Part shown: positions 15,101 through 27,600 of the stretch, piece by piece | How the letters are laid out: each line of letters opens with the position of its first letter | How positions within the stretch are numbered: the stretch's first letter is position 1 | Source of the DNA: Argentina anserina | Lineage: Eukaryota; Streptophyta; Magnoliopsida; Rosales; Rosaceae | DNA length: 64,000 nucleotides | Assembly: GCF_933775445.1 (NCBI RefSeq) | Contig: NC_065872.1 | Coordinates: 20,956,001 to 21,020,000 of the forward strand | Direction: 5' to 3' | Notes under the pieces: model-generated | Databases searched by the model: none | Seen by the model: the letters and a program-made list of their open reading frames with translations, nothing else | Told to the model about the DNA's origin: nothing | Program-made: the position numbers and the translations under genes

Positions 15101-16191
15101 AAAGATACTCATACGAGAATTGAAAAGATACTCAAATTGGAAAAGATAATCAACTATAGAAAGATAGTCAGTGTGAAAGAAACACACGCCCAAACTGGAG
15201 ACACTCAGAAATTCAAAAGAAACTCGCATCAGAAAGCCGTACAGAAAGATACTCATACGAGAATTGAAAAGATACTCAAATTGGAAAAGATACTCAAACG
15301 ATAGAAAGATACTCAGATTGAAAGAAACACACGCCCACACTGAAAACACACTCTGAAATTTAAAAGAAACTGGCATAAGAAAGCCGTACAGAACGATAAT
15401 CATACGAGAATTGAAAAGATACTCAAATTGGAAAAGATACTCAAACGATAGAAAGATACTCAGTTTGAAAGAAACACACGCCCACACAGAAAACACAATA
15501 AAATTCAAAAGAAACTCGCATTAGAAAGCAGTACAGAAAGATACTCAAACTGTATTGAAAAGATACTCACATTGGTAAAGATACTCAAACGATAGAAAGA
15601 TACTCAGTGTGAAAGAAACACACGCCCACACTGGAGACACTCTCAAATATAAAAGAAACTCGCATCAGAAAGCCGTACAAAAAGAAACTCATACGAGAAT
15701 TGAAAAGATACTTAAATTGGAAAAGATACTCAAACGATAGAAAGATACTCAGATTGAAAGAAACACACGCCCACACTGAAAACACTCTCAAATTCAATAG
15801 AAACTCGCATTTCAAAGCCTTACAGAAAGATAATCTTAAGAGAATTGAAAAGATACTCAAATTGGAAAAGATACTCAAACGATAGAAAGATACTCAGTGT
15901 GAAAGAAACACACGCCCACACTGGAGACACTCTCAAATCCAAAAGAAACTCGCATTAGAAAGCAGTACAGAAAGATACTCAAACTGTATTGAAAAGATAC
16001 TCAAATTGGAAAAGATACTAAAGCGATAGAAAGATACTCAGTGTGAAAGAAACACACGCCCACACTGGAGACACTCTCAAATATAAAAGAAACTCGCATC
16101 AGAAAGCCGTATAAAAAGAAACTCATACGTGAATTGAAAGGATACTCAAATTGGAAAAGATACTCAAACGATAGAAAGATACTCAGATTGA
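12171..16191 (-). repeat. Irregular satellite array, 145-bp monomer type, minus orientation
   Basis: This block continues the same satellite without a gap, but the monomer now has the shorter linker TTGGAAAAGATACTC, giving a period of about 145 bp (roughly 28 monomers by length). Both 145-type classes occur: one with CATACGAGAATTG and one with AAACTGTATTG. Several monomers are damaged. Near 13,140-13,200 the word order is scrambled, near 13,600 an 18-bp subunit is missing, and near 13,790 the sequence jumps from CACACGGCCACAC directly to TCGCATCAG. The block ends at the inversion point. I see no gene in it. Confidence 0.95.
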
Positions 16192-16272
16192 GAGTGTTTT
16201 CAATGTGGGCGTGTATTTCTTTCAATCTGAGTATCTTTCTATCGTTTGAGTATCTTTTCCAATTTGAGTATC
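16141..16272. repeat. Inverted-repeat junction where the satellite changes orientation
   Basis: The left arm 16,141-16,191 and the right arm 16,222-16,272 are perfect reverse complements over 51 bp, separated by a 30-bp spacer (16,192-16,221) that is itself satellite sequence (GAGTGTTTTCAATGTGGGCG). The first base pair outside the arms mismatches. Homology continues outward as diverged monomers in opposite orientation. To the left all satellite is A-rich on the plus strand, and to the right all is T-rich. The transcript or single strand could fold into a hairpin. An assembly artefact is possible, but the divergence outside the arms argues against a simple foldback chimera. Confidence 0.93.
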
Positions 16273-19200
16273 TTTTCAATTCTCGTATGAGTATCTTTCT
16301 GTACGGCTTTCTAATGTGAGTTTCTTTTGCATTTCAGTGTGTTTTCAGTGTGGGCGTGTGTTTCTTTCAATCTGAGTATCTTTCTATCGTTTGAGTATCT
16401 TTTCCAGTTTGAGTATCTTTTCAATACAGTTTGAGTATCTTTCTGTACGGCTTTCTAATGCGAGTTTCTTTTGAATTTGAGAGTGTTTTCAGTGTGGGCG
16501 TGTGTTTCTTTCAATCTGAGTATCTTTCTTTCGTTTGAGTATCTTTTCCAATTTCAGAATCTTTTCAATTCTCGTATGAGTATCTTTCTGTACGGCTTTC
16601 TAATGCTAGTTTCTTTTGAATTTGAGAATGTTTTCAGTGTGGGCGTGTGTTTCTTTCAATCTGAGTTTCTTTCTATCCTTTGAGTGTCGTTTCCAATTTC
16701 AGTATCTTTTCAATTCTCGTATGAGTATCTTTCTGCACGTTTTTCTGATGCGAGTGTCTTTTGAATTTCTGAGTGTCTCCAGTGTGGGCGTGTGTTTCTT
16801 TCAAACTGAGTATCTTTCTATCGTTTGAGTATGTTTACCATTGCAATTTGAGTATCTTTTCAATTCTCGTTTGAGTATCTTTCTGAACGGCTTTTGATGC
16901 GAGTTTTTCTTGAATTTGAGAGTGTTTCCAGTGTGGGCGTGTGTTTCTTTCAAACTGAGTATCTTTTATCGTTTGAGTATGTTTAGTATTGCACTTTGAG
17001 TATCTTTTCAATTCTCGTTTGAGTATCTTTCTGTAAGCCTTTCTGATGCGAGTTTCTTTTGAATTTGAGAGTGTTTCCAGGGTGGGCGTGTGTTTCTTTC
17101 AAACTGAGTATCTTTCTATCGTTTAAGTATGTTTACTATTGCAATTTGAGTATCTTTTCAATTCTCGTTTGAGTATCTTTCTGTACGGCTTTCTGATGCG
17201 ACTGTCTATTGAATTTGAGAGTGTCTCCAGTGTGGGCGTGTGTTTCTTTCACACTTAGTATCCTTCTATCGTTTGAGTATCTTTTCCAATTTGAGTATCT
17301 TTTCAGTTCTCCTATGAGTATATATCTGTACGGCTTTCTGATGCGAGTTTCAATTGAATTTGAGTGTGTTTTCAGTGTGGGCGTGCATTTCTTTCAATCT
17401 TACTATCTTTCTATCGTTTGAGTATCTTTTCCAATTTGACTATCTTTTCAATTCTCGTATGAGTATCTTTCTGTACGGCTTTCTGATGCGAGTTTCTTTT
17501 GAATTTCTGAATGTCTCCAATGTGGGCGTGTGTTTCTTTCACACTGAGTATATTTCTATCGTTTGAGTATCTTTTCCAATTTGTGTATCTTTTCAATACA
17601 GTTTGAGTATCTTTCTGTACGGCTTTCTAATGCGAGTTTCTTTTTAATTTGAGTGTGTTTTCGGTGTGGGCGTGTGTTTATTTTAATCTGAGTATCTTTA
17701 TATTGTTTCAGTATCATTTCCAATTTGAGTATCTTTTCAATTCTCGTATGAGTATCTTTCTGTATGGCTTTCTGATGCGAGTGTCTATTGAATTTGAGTG
17801 TGTTTTCAGTGTGGGCGTGTGTTTCTTTCACACTGAGTATCTTTCTATCGTTTGAGTATCTTTTCCAATTTGAGTATCTTTTCAATTCTCGTATGAGTAT
17901 CTTTCTGTATGGCTTTCTGATGCGAGTGTCTATTGGATTTGAGTGTGTTTTCAGTGTGGGCGTGTGTTTCTTTCACACTGAGTATCTTTCTATCGTTTGA
18001 GTATCTTTTCCAATTTGAGTATCTTTTCAATTCTCGTATGAGTATCTTTCTGTACGGCTTTCTAATGCTAGTTTTTTTTTGAATTTGAAAGTGTCTCCAG
18101 TGTGGGCGTGTGTTTCTTTCACACTGAGTATCTTTCTATCGTTTGAGTATCTTTTCCAATTTGAGTATCTTTTCAGTTCTCCTATGAGTATATATCTGTA
18201 CGGCTTTCTGATGCGAGTTTCTATTGAATTTGAGTGTGTTTTCAGTGTGGGTGTGTGTGTCTTTCAATCTGAGTACCTTTTTTTCGTTTGAGTATCTTTT
18301 CCAATTTGAGTAACTTTTCAATTCTCGTATGAGTATCTTTCTGTACGGCTTTCTAATGCTAGTTTCTTTTGAATTTGAGAGTGTTTTCAGTGTGGGCGTG
18401 TGTTTCTTTCAATCTGAGTTTCTTTCTATCGTTTGAGTATCGTTTCCAATCTGAGTATCTTTTCAATTCTCGTATGAGTATCTTTCTGTACGGCTTTCTG
18501 ATGCGACTGCCTATTGAATTTGAGAGTGTCTCTAGTGTGGGCGTGTGTTTCTTTCACACTGAGTATCTTTCTATCGTTTGAGTATCTTTTCCAATTTGAG
18601 TATCTTTTCAATTCTCGTATGAGTATCTTTCTGTACGGCTTTCTGATGCGAGTTTCTATTGAATTTGAGTGTGTTTTCAGTGTGGGCGTGCGTTTCTTTC
18701 AATCTGAGTATCTTTCTATCGTTTGAGTATCTTTTCCATGTTGAGTACCTTTTCAATTCTCGTATTAGTATCTTTCTGTACGGCTTTCTGATGCGAGTTT
18801 CTTTTGAATTTCTGAATGTCTCCAATGTGGGCGTGTGTTTCTTTCACACTGAGTATATTTCTATCGTTTGAGTATCTTTTCCAATTTGTGTATATTTTCA
18901 AAACAGTTTGAGTATCTTTCTGTACGGCTTTCTAATGCGAGTTTCTTTTTAATTTGAGTGTGTTTTCGGTGTGGGCGTGTGTTTCTTTTAATCTGAGTAT
19001 CTTTATATTGTTTCAGTATCTTTTCCAATTTGAGTATCTTTTCAATTCTCCTATGAGTATATATCTGTACGGCTTTCTGATGCGAGTTTCTATTGAATTT
19101 GAGTGTGTTTTCAGTGTGGGCGTGCGTTTCTTTCAATCTGAGTATCTTTCTATCGTTTGAGTATCTTTTCCAATTTAAGTATCTTTTCAATTCTCGTATG

Positions 19201-21790
19201 AGTATCTTTCTGTACGGCTTTCTGATGCGAGTTTATATTGAATTTGACAGTGTCTCCAGTGTGGGCGTCTGTTTCTTTCACGCTGAGTATCTTTCTCTCG
19301 TTTGAATATCTTTTCCAATTTGAGTATCTTTTCAGTTCTCTTATGAGTATATATCTGTACGGCTTTCTGATGCGAGTTTCTATTGAATTTGAGTGTGTTT
19401 TCGGTGTGGGCGTGTGTTTATTTTAATCTGAGTATCTTTATATTGTTTCAGTATCATTTCCAATTTGAGTATCTTTTCAATTCTCGTATGAGTATCTTTC
19501 TGTATGGCTTTCTGATGCGAGTGTCTATTGAATTTGAGTGTGTTTTCAGTGTGGGCATGTGTTTCTTTCACACTGAGTATCTTTCTATCGTTTGAGTATC
19601 TTTTCCAATTTGAGTATCTTTTCAATTCTCGTATGAGTATCTTTCTGTACGGCTTTCTGATGCGAGTTTATATTGAATTTGAGAGTGTCTCCAATGTGGG
19701 CGTCTGTTTCTTTCACACTGAGTATCTTTCTATCGTTTGAGTATCTTTTCCAATTTGAGAATCTTTTCAATTCTCGTTTGAGTATCTTTCTGTACGGCCT
19801 TCTGATGCGAGTTTTTTTTGAATTTGAGTGTGTTTTTAATGTGGGCGTGTCTTTCTTTCCCACTGAGTATCTTTCTATCGCTTGAGTATCTTTTCCAATT
19901 TGAGTATCTATTCAATACAGTTTGAGTATCTTTCTGTACGGCTTTCTAATGCGAGTTTGTTTTGAATTTGAGTGTGTTTTCAGTGTGGGAGTTAGTTTCT
20001 TTCAATCTGAGTTTCTTTCTATCGTTTCAGTATCGTTTCCAATCTGAGTATCTTTTCAATTCTCGTATGAGTATCTTTCTGTAAGGCTTTCTGATGCGAC
20101 TGTCTATTGAATTTGAGAGTGTCTCCAGTGTGGGCGTGTGTTTCTTTCACACTTAGTATCCTTCTATCGTTTGAGTATCTTTTCCAATTTGAGTATCTTT
20201 TCAGTTCTCCTATGAGTATCTTTCTGTACGGCTTTCTGATGCGAGTTTCAATTGAATTTGAGTGTGTTTTCAGTGTGGGCGTGCGTTTCTTTCAATCTGA
20301 CTATCTTTCTATCGTTTGAGTATTTTTTCCAATTTGAGTATCTTTTCAATTCTCCTATGAGTATATATCTGCACGGCTTTCTGATGCGAGTTTCTATTGA
20401 ATTTGAGTGTGTTTTCAGTGTGGGCGTGCGTTTCTTTCAATCTGAGTATCTTTCTATCGTTTGAGTATCTTTTCCAATTTAAGTATCTTTTCAATTCTCG
20501 TATGAGTATCTTTCTGTACGGCTTTCTGATGCGAGTTTATATTGAATTTGAGTGTGTTTTCAGTGCGGGCGTGCGTTTCTTTCACGCTTAGTATCTTTCT
20601 ATCGTTTGAGTATCTTTTCCAACTTGAGTATCTTTTCAATTTTCGTATGAGTATCTTTCTGTACGGCTTTCTGATGCGAGTTTCTATTGAATTTGAGTGT
20701 GTTTTCAGTGTGGGTGTGTGTTTCTTTCAATCTGAGTATCTTTCTTTCGTTTGAGTATCTTTTCCAATTTGAGTATCTTTTCAATTCTCGTATTAGTATA
20801 TTTCTGTACGGCTTTCTAATGCTAGTTTCTTTTGAATTTGAGAGTGTTTTCAGTGTGGGCGTGTGTTTCTTTCAATCTGAGTTTTTTCTATCGTTTGAGT
20901 ATTGTTTCCAATCTGAGTATCTTTTCAATTCTCGTATGAGTATCTTTCTGTACGGCTTTCTGATGCGACTGTCTATTGAATTTGAGAGTGTCTCCAGTGT
21001 GGGCGTGTGTTTCTTTCACACTGAGTATCTTTCTATCGTTTGAGTGTCTTTTCCAATTTGAGTATCTTTTCAATTCTCGTATGAGTATCTTTCTGTACGG
21101 CTTTCTGATGCGAGTTTCTATTTAATTTGAGTGTGTTTTCAGTGTCGGCGTGTGTTTCTTTCGAACTGAGTATCTGTCTATCGTTTGAGTATCTTTTCCA
21201 ATTTGAGTATCTTTTCAATTCTCGTATGAGTATCTTTCTGTACGGCGTTCTGATGCGAGTTTCTATTGAATTTGAGTGTGTTTTCAGTGTGGGCGTGCGT
21301 TTCTTTCAATCTGAGTATCTCTCTATCGTTTGAGTATCTTTTCCAATTTGAGTATCTTTTCAATTCTCCTCTAAGTATCTTTCTGTACGGCTTTCTGATG
21401 CGAGTTTATATTGAATTTGAGAGTGTCTCTAGTGTGGGCGTGTGTTTCTTTCACACTGAGTATCTTTCTATCGTTTGAGTATCTTTTCCAATTTGAGTAT
21501 CTTTTCAATTCGCGTATGAGTATCTTTCTGTACGGCTTTCTGATGCGAGTTTCTATTGAATTTGAGTGTGTTTTCAGTGTGGGCGTGCGTTTCTTTCAAT
21601 CTGAGTATCTTTCTATCGTTTGAGTATCTTTTCCAATTTAAGTATCTTTTCAATTCTCGTATGAGTATCTTTCTGTACGGCTTTCTGATGCGAGTTTATA
21701 TTGAATTTGAGAGTGTCTCCAATGTGGGCGTCTGTTTCTTTCACACTGAGTATCTTTCTATCGTTTGAGTATCTTTTCCAATTTGAGAAT
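16222..21790 (+). repeat. Satellite array, mainly 145-bp monomers, plus orientation
   Basis: Monomers with AATTCTCGTATGAG (class A) dominate, with a period of 145 bp, for example across 20,107-20,690. Occasional monomers have AATACAGTTTGAG instead (class B), for instance near 17,595 and 19,913. Segmental copies are visible. The rare string ACTTAGTATCCTTC occurs near 17,253 and again 2,898 bp (20 monomers) later near 20,151. The variant TTTTCGGTGTGGGC with TATATTGTTTCAG recurs near 17,650, 18,960 and 19,400. A patch of 150-bp-type sequence at 16,779-17,185 is annotated separately. No gene is seen. Confidence 0.95.
16779..17185 (+). repeat. 407-bp patch of 150-bp-type satellite inside the 145-bp array
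   Basis: Within the plus-oriented 145-bp array, two full monomers plus part of a third carry the 150-type linker (GTTTACCATTGCAATTTG, GTTTAGTATTGC, GTTTACTATTGC). Compared by eye, the patch is the reverse complement of about 3,861-4,270, including rare variants: the CCACCCTGG change, AACATACTTAAACG, the shortened CGATAAAAGATAC, and GCATCAAAAGCCG. The same variant combination recurs near 6.4, 9.0 and 10.8 kb. Both ends switch back to the 145 type inside homologous words, so the monomer register is kept. Gene conversion or unequal crossing over fits better than random insertion. Confidence 0.9.
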
Positions 21791-24699
21791 GTTTTCAATA
21801 CAGTTTGAGTATCTTTCTGTACGGCTTTCTGATGCAAGTTTCTTTTGAATTTGAGTGTGTTTTCAGTGTGGGCGTGTGTTTCTTTCAATCTGAGTATCTT
21901 TCTATTGTTTCCAATTTGAGTATCTTTTCAATTCTCGTATGAGTATCTTTCTGTACAGCTTTCTAATGCGAGTTTCTTTTGAATTTGAGAGTGTCTCCAG
22001 TGTGGGCGTGGGTTTCTTTCATACTGAGTATCTTTCTATTGTTTGAGTATCTTTTCCAATTTCAGAATCTTTTCAATTCTCGTATGAGTATCTTTCTGTA
22101 CAGCTTTCTAATGCGAGTTTCTATTGAATTTTGAGTGTGTTTTCAGTGTGGGTGTGTGTTTCTTTCAATCTGAGTATCTTTCTTTCGTTTGAGTATCTTT
22201 CTATCGTTTGAGTATGTTTTCCAATTTAAGAATCTTTTCAATTCTCGTATAAGTATCTTTCTGTACGGCCTTCTGATGCGAGTTTGTTTTGAATTTGAGT
22301 GTGTTTTTAATGTGGGCGTGTCTTTCTTTCCCACTGAGTATCTTTCTATCGTATGAGTATCTTTTCCAATTTGAGTATCTTTTCAATACAGTTTGAGTAT
22401 CTTTCTGTACGGCTTTCTAATGCGAGTTTCTTTTGAATTTAAGTGTGTTTTCAGTGTGGGCGTGTGTTTCTTTCAATCTGAGTATATTTCTATCGTTTGA
22501 GTATCTTTCTATCGTTTGAGTATCTTTTCCAATTTGAGTATCTTTTCAATACAGTTTGAGTATCTTTCTGTACGGCTTTCTAATGCGAGTTTGTTTTGAA
22601 TTTGAGTGTGTTTTTCAGTGTGGGAGTTAGTTTCTTTCAATCTGAGTTTCTTTCTATCGTTTGAGTATCCTTTCCAATTTGAGTATCTTTTCAATTCTCG
22701 TATGAGTATCTTTCTGTACGGCTTTCTGATGCGAGTTTCTTTTAAATTTGAAAGTGTCTCCAGTGTGGGCGTGTGTTTCTTTCACACTGAGTATCTTTCT
22801 ATTGTTTGAGTATCTTTCCCAATTTCAGTATCTTTTCAATACAGTTTGAGTATCTTTCTGTACGGGTTTCTAATGCGAGTTTCTTTTGAATTTCAGTGTG
22901 TTTTCAGTGTGGGCGTGTGTTTCTTTCAATATGAGTATCTTTCTATCGTTTGAGTATATTTTCCAATTTGAGTATCTTTTCTATTCTCGTATGAGTATCT
23001 TTATGTACGGCTTTCTGATGCGAGTTTCTTTTGAATTTGAGAGTGTTTCCAGTGTGGGCGTGTGTTTCTTTCACACCGAGTATCTTTCTATTGTTTGAGT
23101 ATCTTTACCAATTTGAGTATGTTTTCAATACAGTTTGAGTATCTTTCTGTACGGCTTTCTAATGCGAGTTTCTTTTGAATTTGAGTGTGTTTTCAGTGTG
23201 GGCGTGTGCTTCTTTCAATCTGAGTATCTTTCTATCGTTTGAGTATCTTTTCCAATTTGAGTATGTTTTCAATTCTCGTATGAGTATCTTTCTGTACGGC
23301 TTTTTGATGCGAATTTCTTTTGCATTTGAGAGTGTGTCCAGTGTGGGCGTGGGTTTCTTTCACACTGAGCATCTTTCTATCGTTTGAGTATCTTTTCCAA
23401 TTTGAGTATATTTTCAATACAGTTTGAGTATCTTTCTGTACGGCTTTCTAATGCGAGTTTCTTTTGAATTTGAGTGTGTTTTCAGTGTGGGCGTGTGTTT
23501 CTTTCAATCTGATTATCTTTCTATCGTTTGAGTATCTTTTCCAATTTGAGTATCTTTTCAATTCTCGTATGAGTATATTTCTGTATGGCTTTCTGATGCG
23601 AGTTTCTTTTGAATTTGAGAATGTTTCCAGTGTGGGCGTGTGTTTCTTTCAATCTGAGTATCTTTCTATCGTTTCAGTATCGTTTCCAATTTGAGTATCT
23701 TTTCAATTCTCGTATGAGTATCTTTCAGTACGGCTTTCTGATGCGAGTTTCTTTTGAATTTGAGAGTGTCTCTAGTCTGGGCGTGGGTTTCTTTCATATT
23801 GAGTATCTTTCTATTGTTTGAGTATCTTTTCCAATTTCAGAATGTTTTCAATTCTCGTATGATTATCTTTCTGTACGGCTTTCTGATGCGAGTTTCTTTT
23901 GAATTTGAATGTGTCTCCAGTGTGGGCGTGTGTTTCTTTCACACAGAGTATCTTTCTATTGTTTGAGTATCTTTTCCAATTTAAGTGTGTTTTCAATACA
24001 GTTTGAGTATCTTTCTGTACGGCTTTCTAATGCGAGTTTCTTTTGAATTTAAGAGTGTCTCCAGTGCGGGCGTGTGTTTCTTTCACACTGAGTATCTTTC
24101 TATTGTTTGAGTATCTTTTCCAATTTGAGTACGCTTTCAATACAGTTTAATTATCTTTTTATACGGCTTTCTAATGCGAGTTTCTTTTGAATCTGAGTAT
24201 GTTTTCAGTGTGGGCGTGTGTTTCTTTCAATCTGAGTATCTTTCTATCGTTTCAGTATCTTTTCCAATTTGAGTATCTTTTCAATTCTCGAAGGAGTATC
24301 TTTTTGTACGGCTTTCTGATGCGAGTTTATTTTAAATTTGAGAGTGTCTCCAGTGTGGGCGTGGGTTTCTTTCACACTGAGTATCTTTCTATCGTTTGAG
24401 TATCTTTTCTAATTTGAGTATCTTTTCAATACAGTTTGAGTATCTTTCTGTACGGCTTTCTAATGCGAGTTTCTTTTGAATTTGAGTGTGTTTTCAGTGT
24501 GGGCGTGTGTTTCTTTCAATCTCAGTATCTTTCTATCATTTGAGTATCTTTTCCAATTTGAGTATCTTTTCAATACAGTTTGAGTATCTTTCTGTACGGC
24601 TTTCTAATGCGAGTTTCTTTTGAATTTGAGTGTGTTTTCAGTGTGGGCGTTTGATTCTTCCACTCTGAGTATCTTTTCAATTCTCGTATGAGTATCTTT

Positions 24700-27600
24700 C
24701 TGTACGGCTTTCTGATGCGAGTTTCTTTTGAATTTGAGAGTGTTTCCAGTGTGGGCGTGTGTTTCTTTCACACTGAGTATCTTTCTATCGTTTGAGTATG
24801 TTTTCCAATTTAAGAATCTTTTCAATTCTCGTATCAGTATCTTTCTGTACGACCTTCTGATGCGAGTTTGTTTTGAATTTGAGAGTGTTTTTAATGTGGG
24901 CGTGTTTTTCTTTCCCACTGAGTATCTTTCTATCGTTTGAGTATCTTTTCCAATTTGAATATCTTTTCAATACAGTTTGAGTATCTTTCTGTACGGCTTT
25001 CTAATGCGAGTTTCTTTTGAATTTGAGTGTGTTTTCAGTGTGGGCGTGTGTTTCTTTCAATCTGAGTATCTTTCTATCGTTTCAGTATCTTTTCCAATTT
25101 GAGTATTTTTTCAATTCTCGTATAAATATCTTTCTGTACGGCTTTCTGATGCGAGTTTCTTTTGAATTTGAGAGTGTCTCCAGTCTGGGCGTGGGTTTCT
25201 TTCATACTGAGTATCTTTCTATTGTTTGAGTATCTTTTCCAATTTCAGAATCTTTTCAATTCTCGTATGAGTATCTTTTTGTACGGCTTTCTGATCTGAG
25301 TTTGTTTTGAATTTCAGTGTGTTTTTAATGTCGACGTGTCTTTCTTTCCCACTGAGTATCTTTCTATCGTTTCAGTATCTTTTCCAATTTGAGTATCTTT
25401 TCAATACAGTTTGAGTATCTTTCTGTACGGCTTTCTGATGCGAGTTTGTTTTGAATTTGAGTGTGTTTTCAGTGTGGGCGTGTGTTTCTTTCAATCTGAG
25501 TATCTTTCTATCGTTTGAGTATCTTTTCCAATTTGAGTATGTTTTCAATTCTCGTATGAGTATCTTTCTGTTTGGCTTTCTGATGCGAGTTTCTTTTAAA
25601 TTTGAAAGTCTCTCCAGTGTGGGCGTGTGTTTCTTTCACACTGAGTATCTTTCTATTCTTTGAGTATCTTTCCCAATTTGAGTATCTTTTCAATACAGTT
25701 TGAGTATCTTTCTGTACGGCTTTCTAATGCGAGTTTCTTTTGAATTTCATTGTGTTTTCAGTGTGGGCGTGTGATTCTTTCAATATGAGTATCTTTCTAT
25801 CGTTTGAGTATCTTTTCCAATTTGAGTATCTTTTCTATTCTCGTATGAGTATCTTTATGTACGGCTTTCTGATGCAAGTTTCTTTTGAATTTGAGAGTGT
25901 TTCCAGTGTGGGCGTGTGTTTCTTTCACACCGAGTATCTTTCTATTGTTTGAGTATCTTTAGCAATTTGAGTATGTTTTCAATACAGTTTGAGTATCTTT
26001 CTGTACGGCTTTCTAATGCGAGTTTCTTTTGAATTTGAGTGTGTTTTCAGTGTGGGCGTGTGTTTCTTTCAATCTGAGAATCTTTCTATCGTTTCAGTAT
26101 CTTTTCCAATTTGAGTATCTTTTCAATTCTCGTATGTGTATCTTTCTGTACGGCTTTCTGATGCGAGTTTGTTTTGAATTTGAGTGTGTTTTCAGTGTGG
26201 GCGTGTGTTTCTTTCAATCTGAGTATCTTTCTATCGTTTGAGTATCTTTTCCAATTTGAGTATTTTTTCAATTCTCGTATAAATATCTTTCTGTACGGCT
26301 TTCTGATGCGAGTTTCTTTTGAATTTGAGAGTGTCTCCAGTGTGGGCGTGGGTTTCTTTCATACTGAATATCTTTCTATTGTTTGAGTATCTTTTCCAAT
26401 TTCAGAATCTTTTCAATTCTCGTATGAGTATCTTTTTGTACGGCTTTCTGATCTGAGTTTGTTTTGAATTTGAGTGTGTTTTTAATGTCGACGTGTCTTT
26501 CTTTCCCACTGAGTATCTTTCTATCGTTTCAATATCTTTTCCAATTTGAGTATCTTTTCAATACAGTTTGAGTATCTTTCTGTACGGCTTTCTGATGCGA
26601 GTTTGTTTTGAATTTGAGTGTGTTTTCAGTGTGGGCGTGTGTTTCTTTCAATCTGAGTATCTTTCTATCGTTTGAGTATCTTTTCCAATTTGAGTATGTT
26701 TTCAATTCTCGTATGAGTATCTTTCTGTTTGGCTTTCTGATGCGAGTTTCTTTTAAATTTGAGAGTGTTTCCAGTGTGGGCGTGGGTTTCTTTCATACTG
26801 AGTATCTTTCTATTGTTTGAGTATCTTTTCCAATTTCAGAATCTTTTCAATTCTCGTATGAGTATCTTTCTGTACAGCTTTCTGATGCGAGTTTCTTTTG
26901 AATTTGAGTGTGTTTATAATGTGGGCGTGTCTTTCTTTCCCACTGAGTATCTTTCTATCGTTTCAGTATCTTTTCCAATTTGAGTATCTTTTCAATACAG
27001 TTTGAGTATCTTTCTGTACGGCTTTGTAATGCGAGTTTCTTTTGAATTTGAGTGTGTTTTCAGTATGGGCGTGTGTTTCTTTCAATCTGAGTATCTTTCT
27101 ATCGTTTCAGTATCTTTTCCAATTTGAGTATCTTTTCAATTCTCGTATGTGTATCTTTCTGTACGGCTTTCTGATGCGAGTTTGTTTTGAATTTGAGTGT
27201 GTTTTCAGTGTGGGCGTGTGTTTATTTCAATCTGAGTGTCTTTCTATCGTTTCAGTATCGTTTCCAATTTGAGTATCTTTTCAATTCTCGTATGAGTATC
27301 TTTCTGTACGGCTTTCTGATGCGAGTTTCCTTTGAATTTGATAGTGTCTCCAGTGTGGGCGTGGGTTTCTTTCATAATGAGTATCTTTCTATTGTTTGAG
27401 TATCTTTTCCAATTTCAGAATCTTTTCAATTCTCGTATAAGTATCTTTCTGTACGGCTTTCTGATGCGAGTTTCTTTTGAATTTGAATGTGTCTCCAGTA
27501 TGGGCGTGTGTTTCTTTCACACTGAGTATCTTTCTATTGTTTGAGTATCTTTTCCAATTTAAGTGTGTTTTCAATACAGTTTGAGTATCTTTCTGTACGG

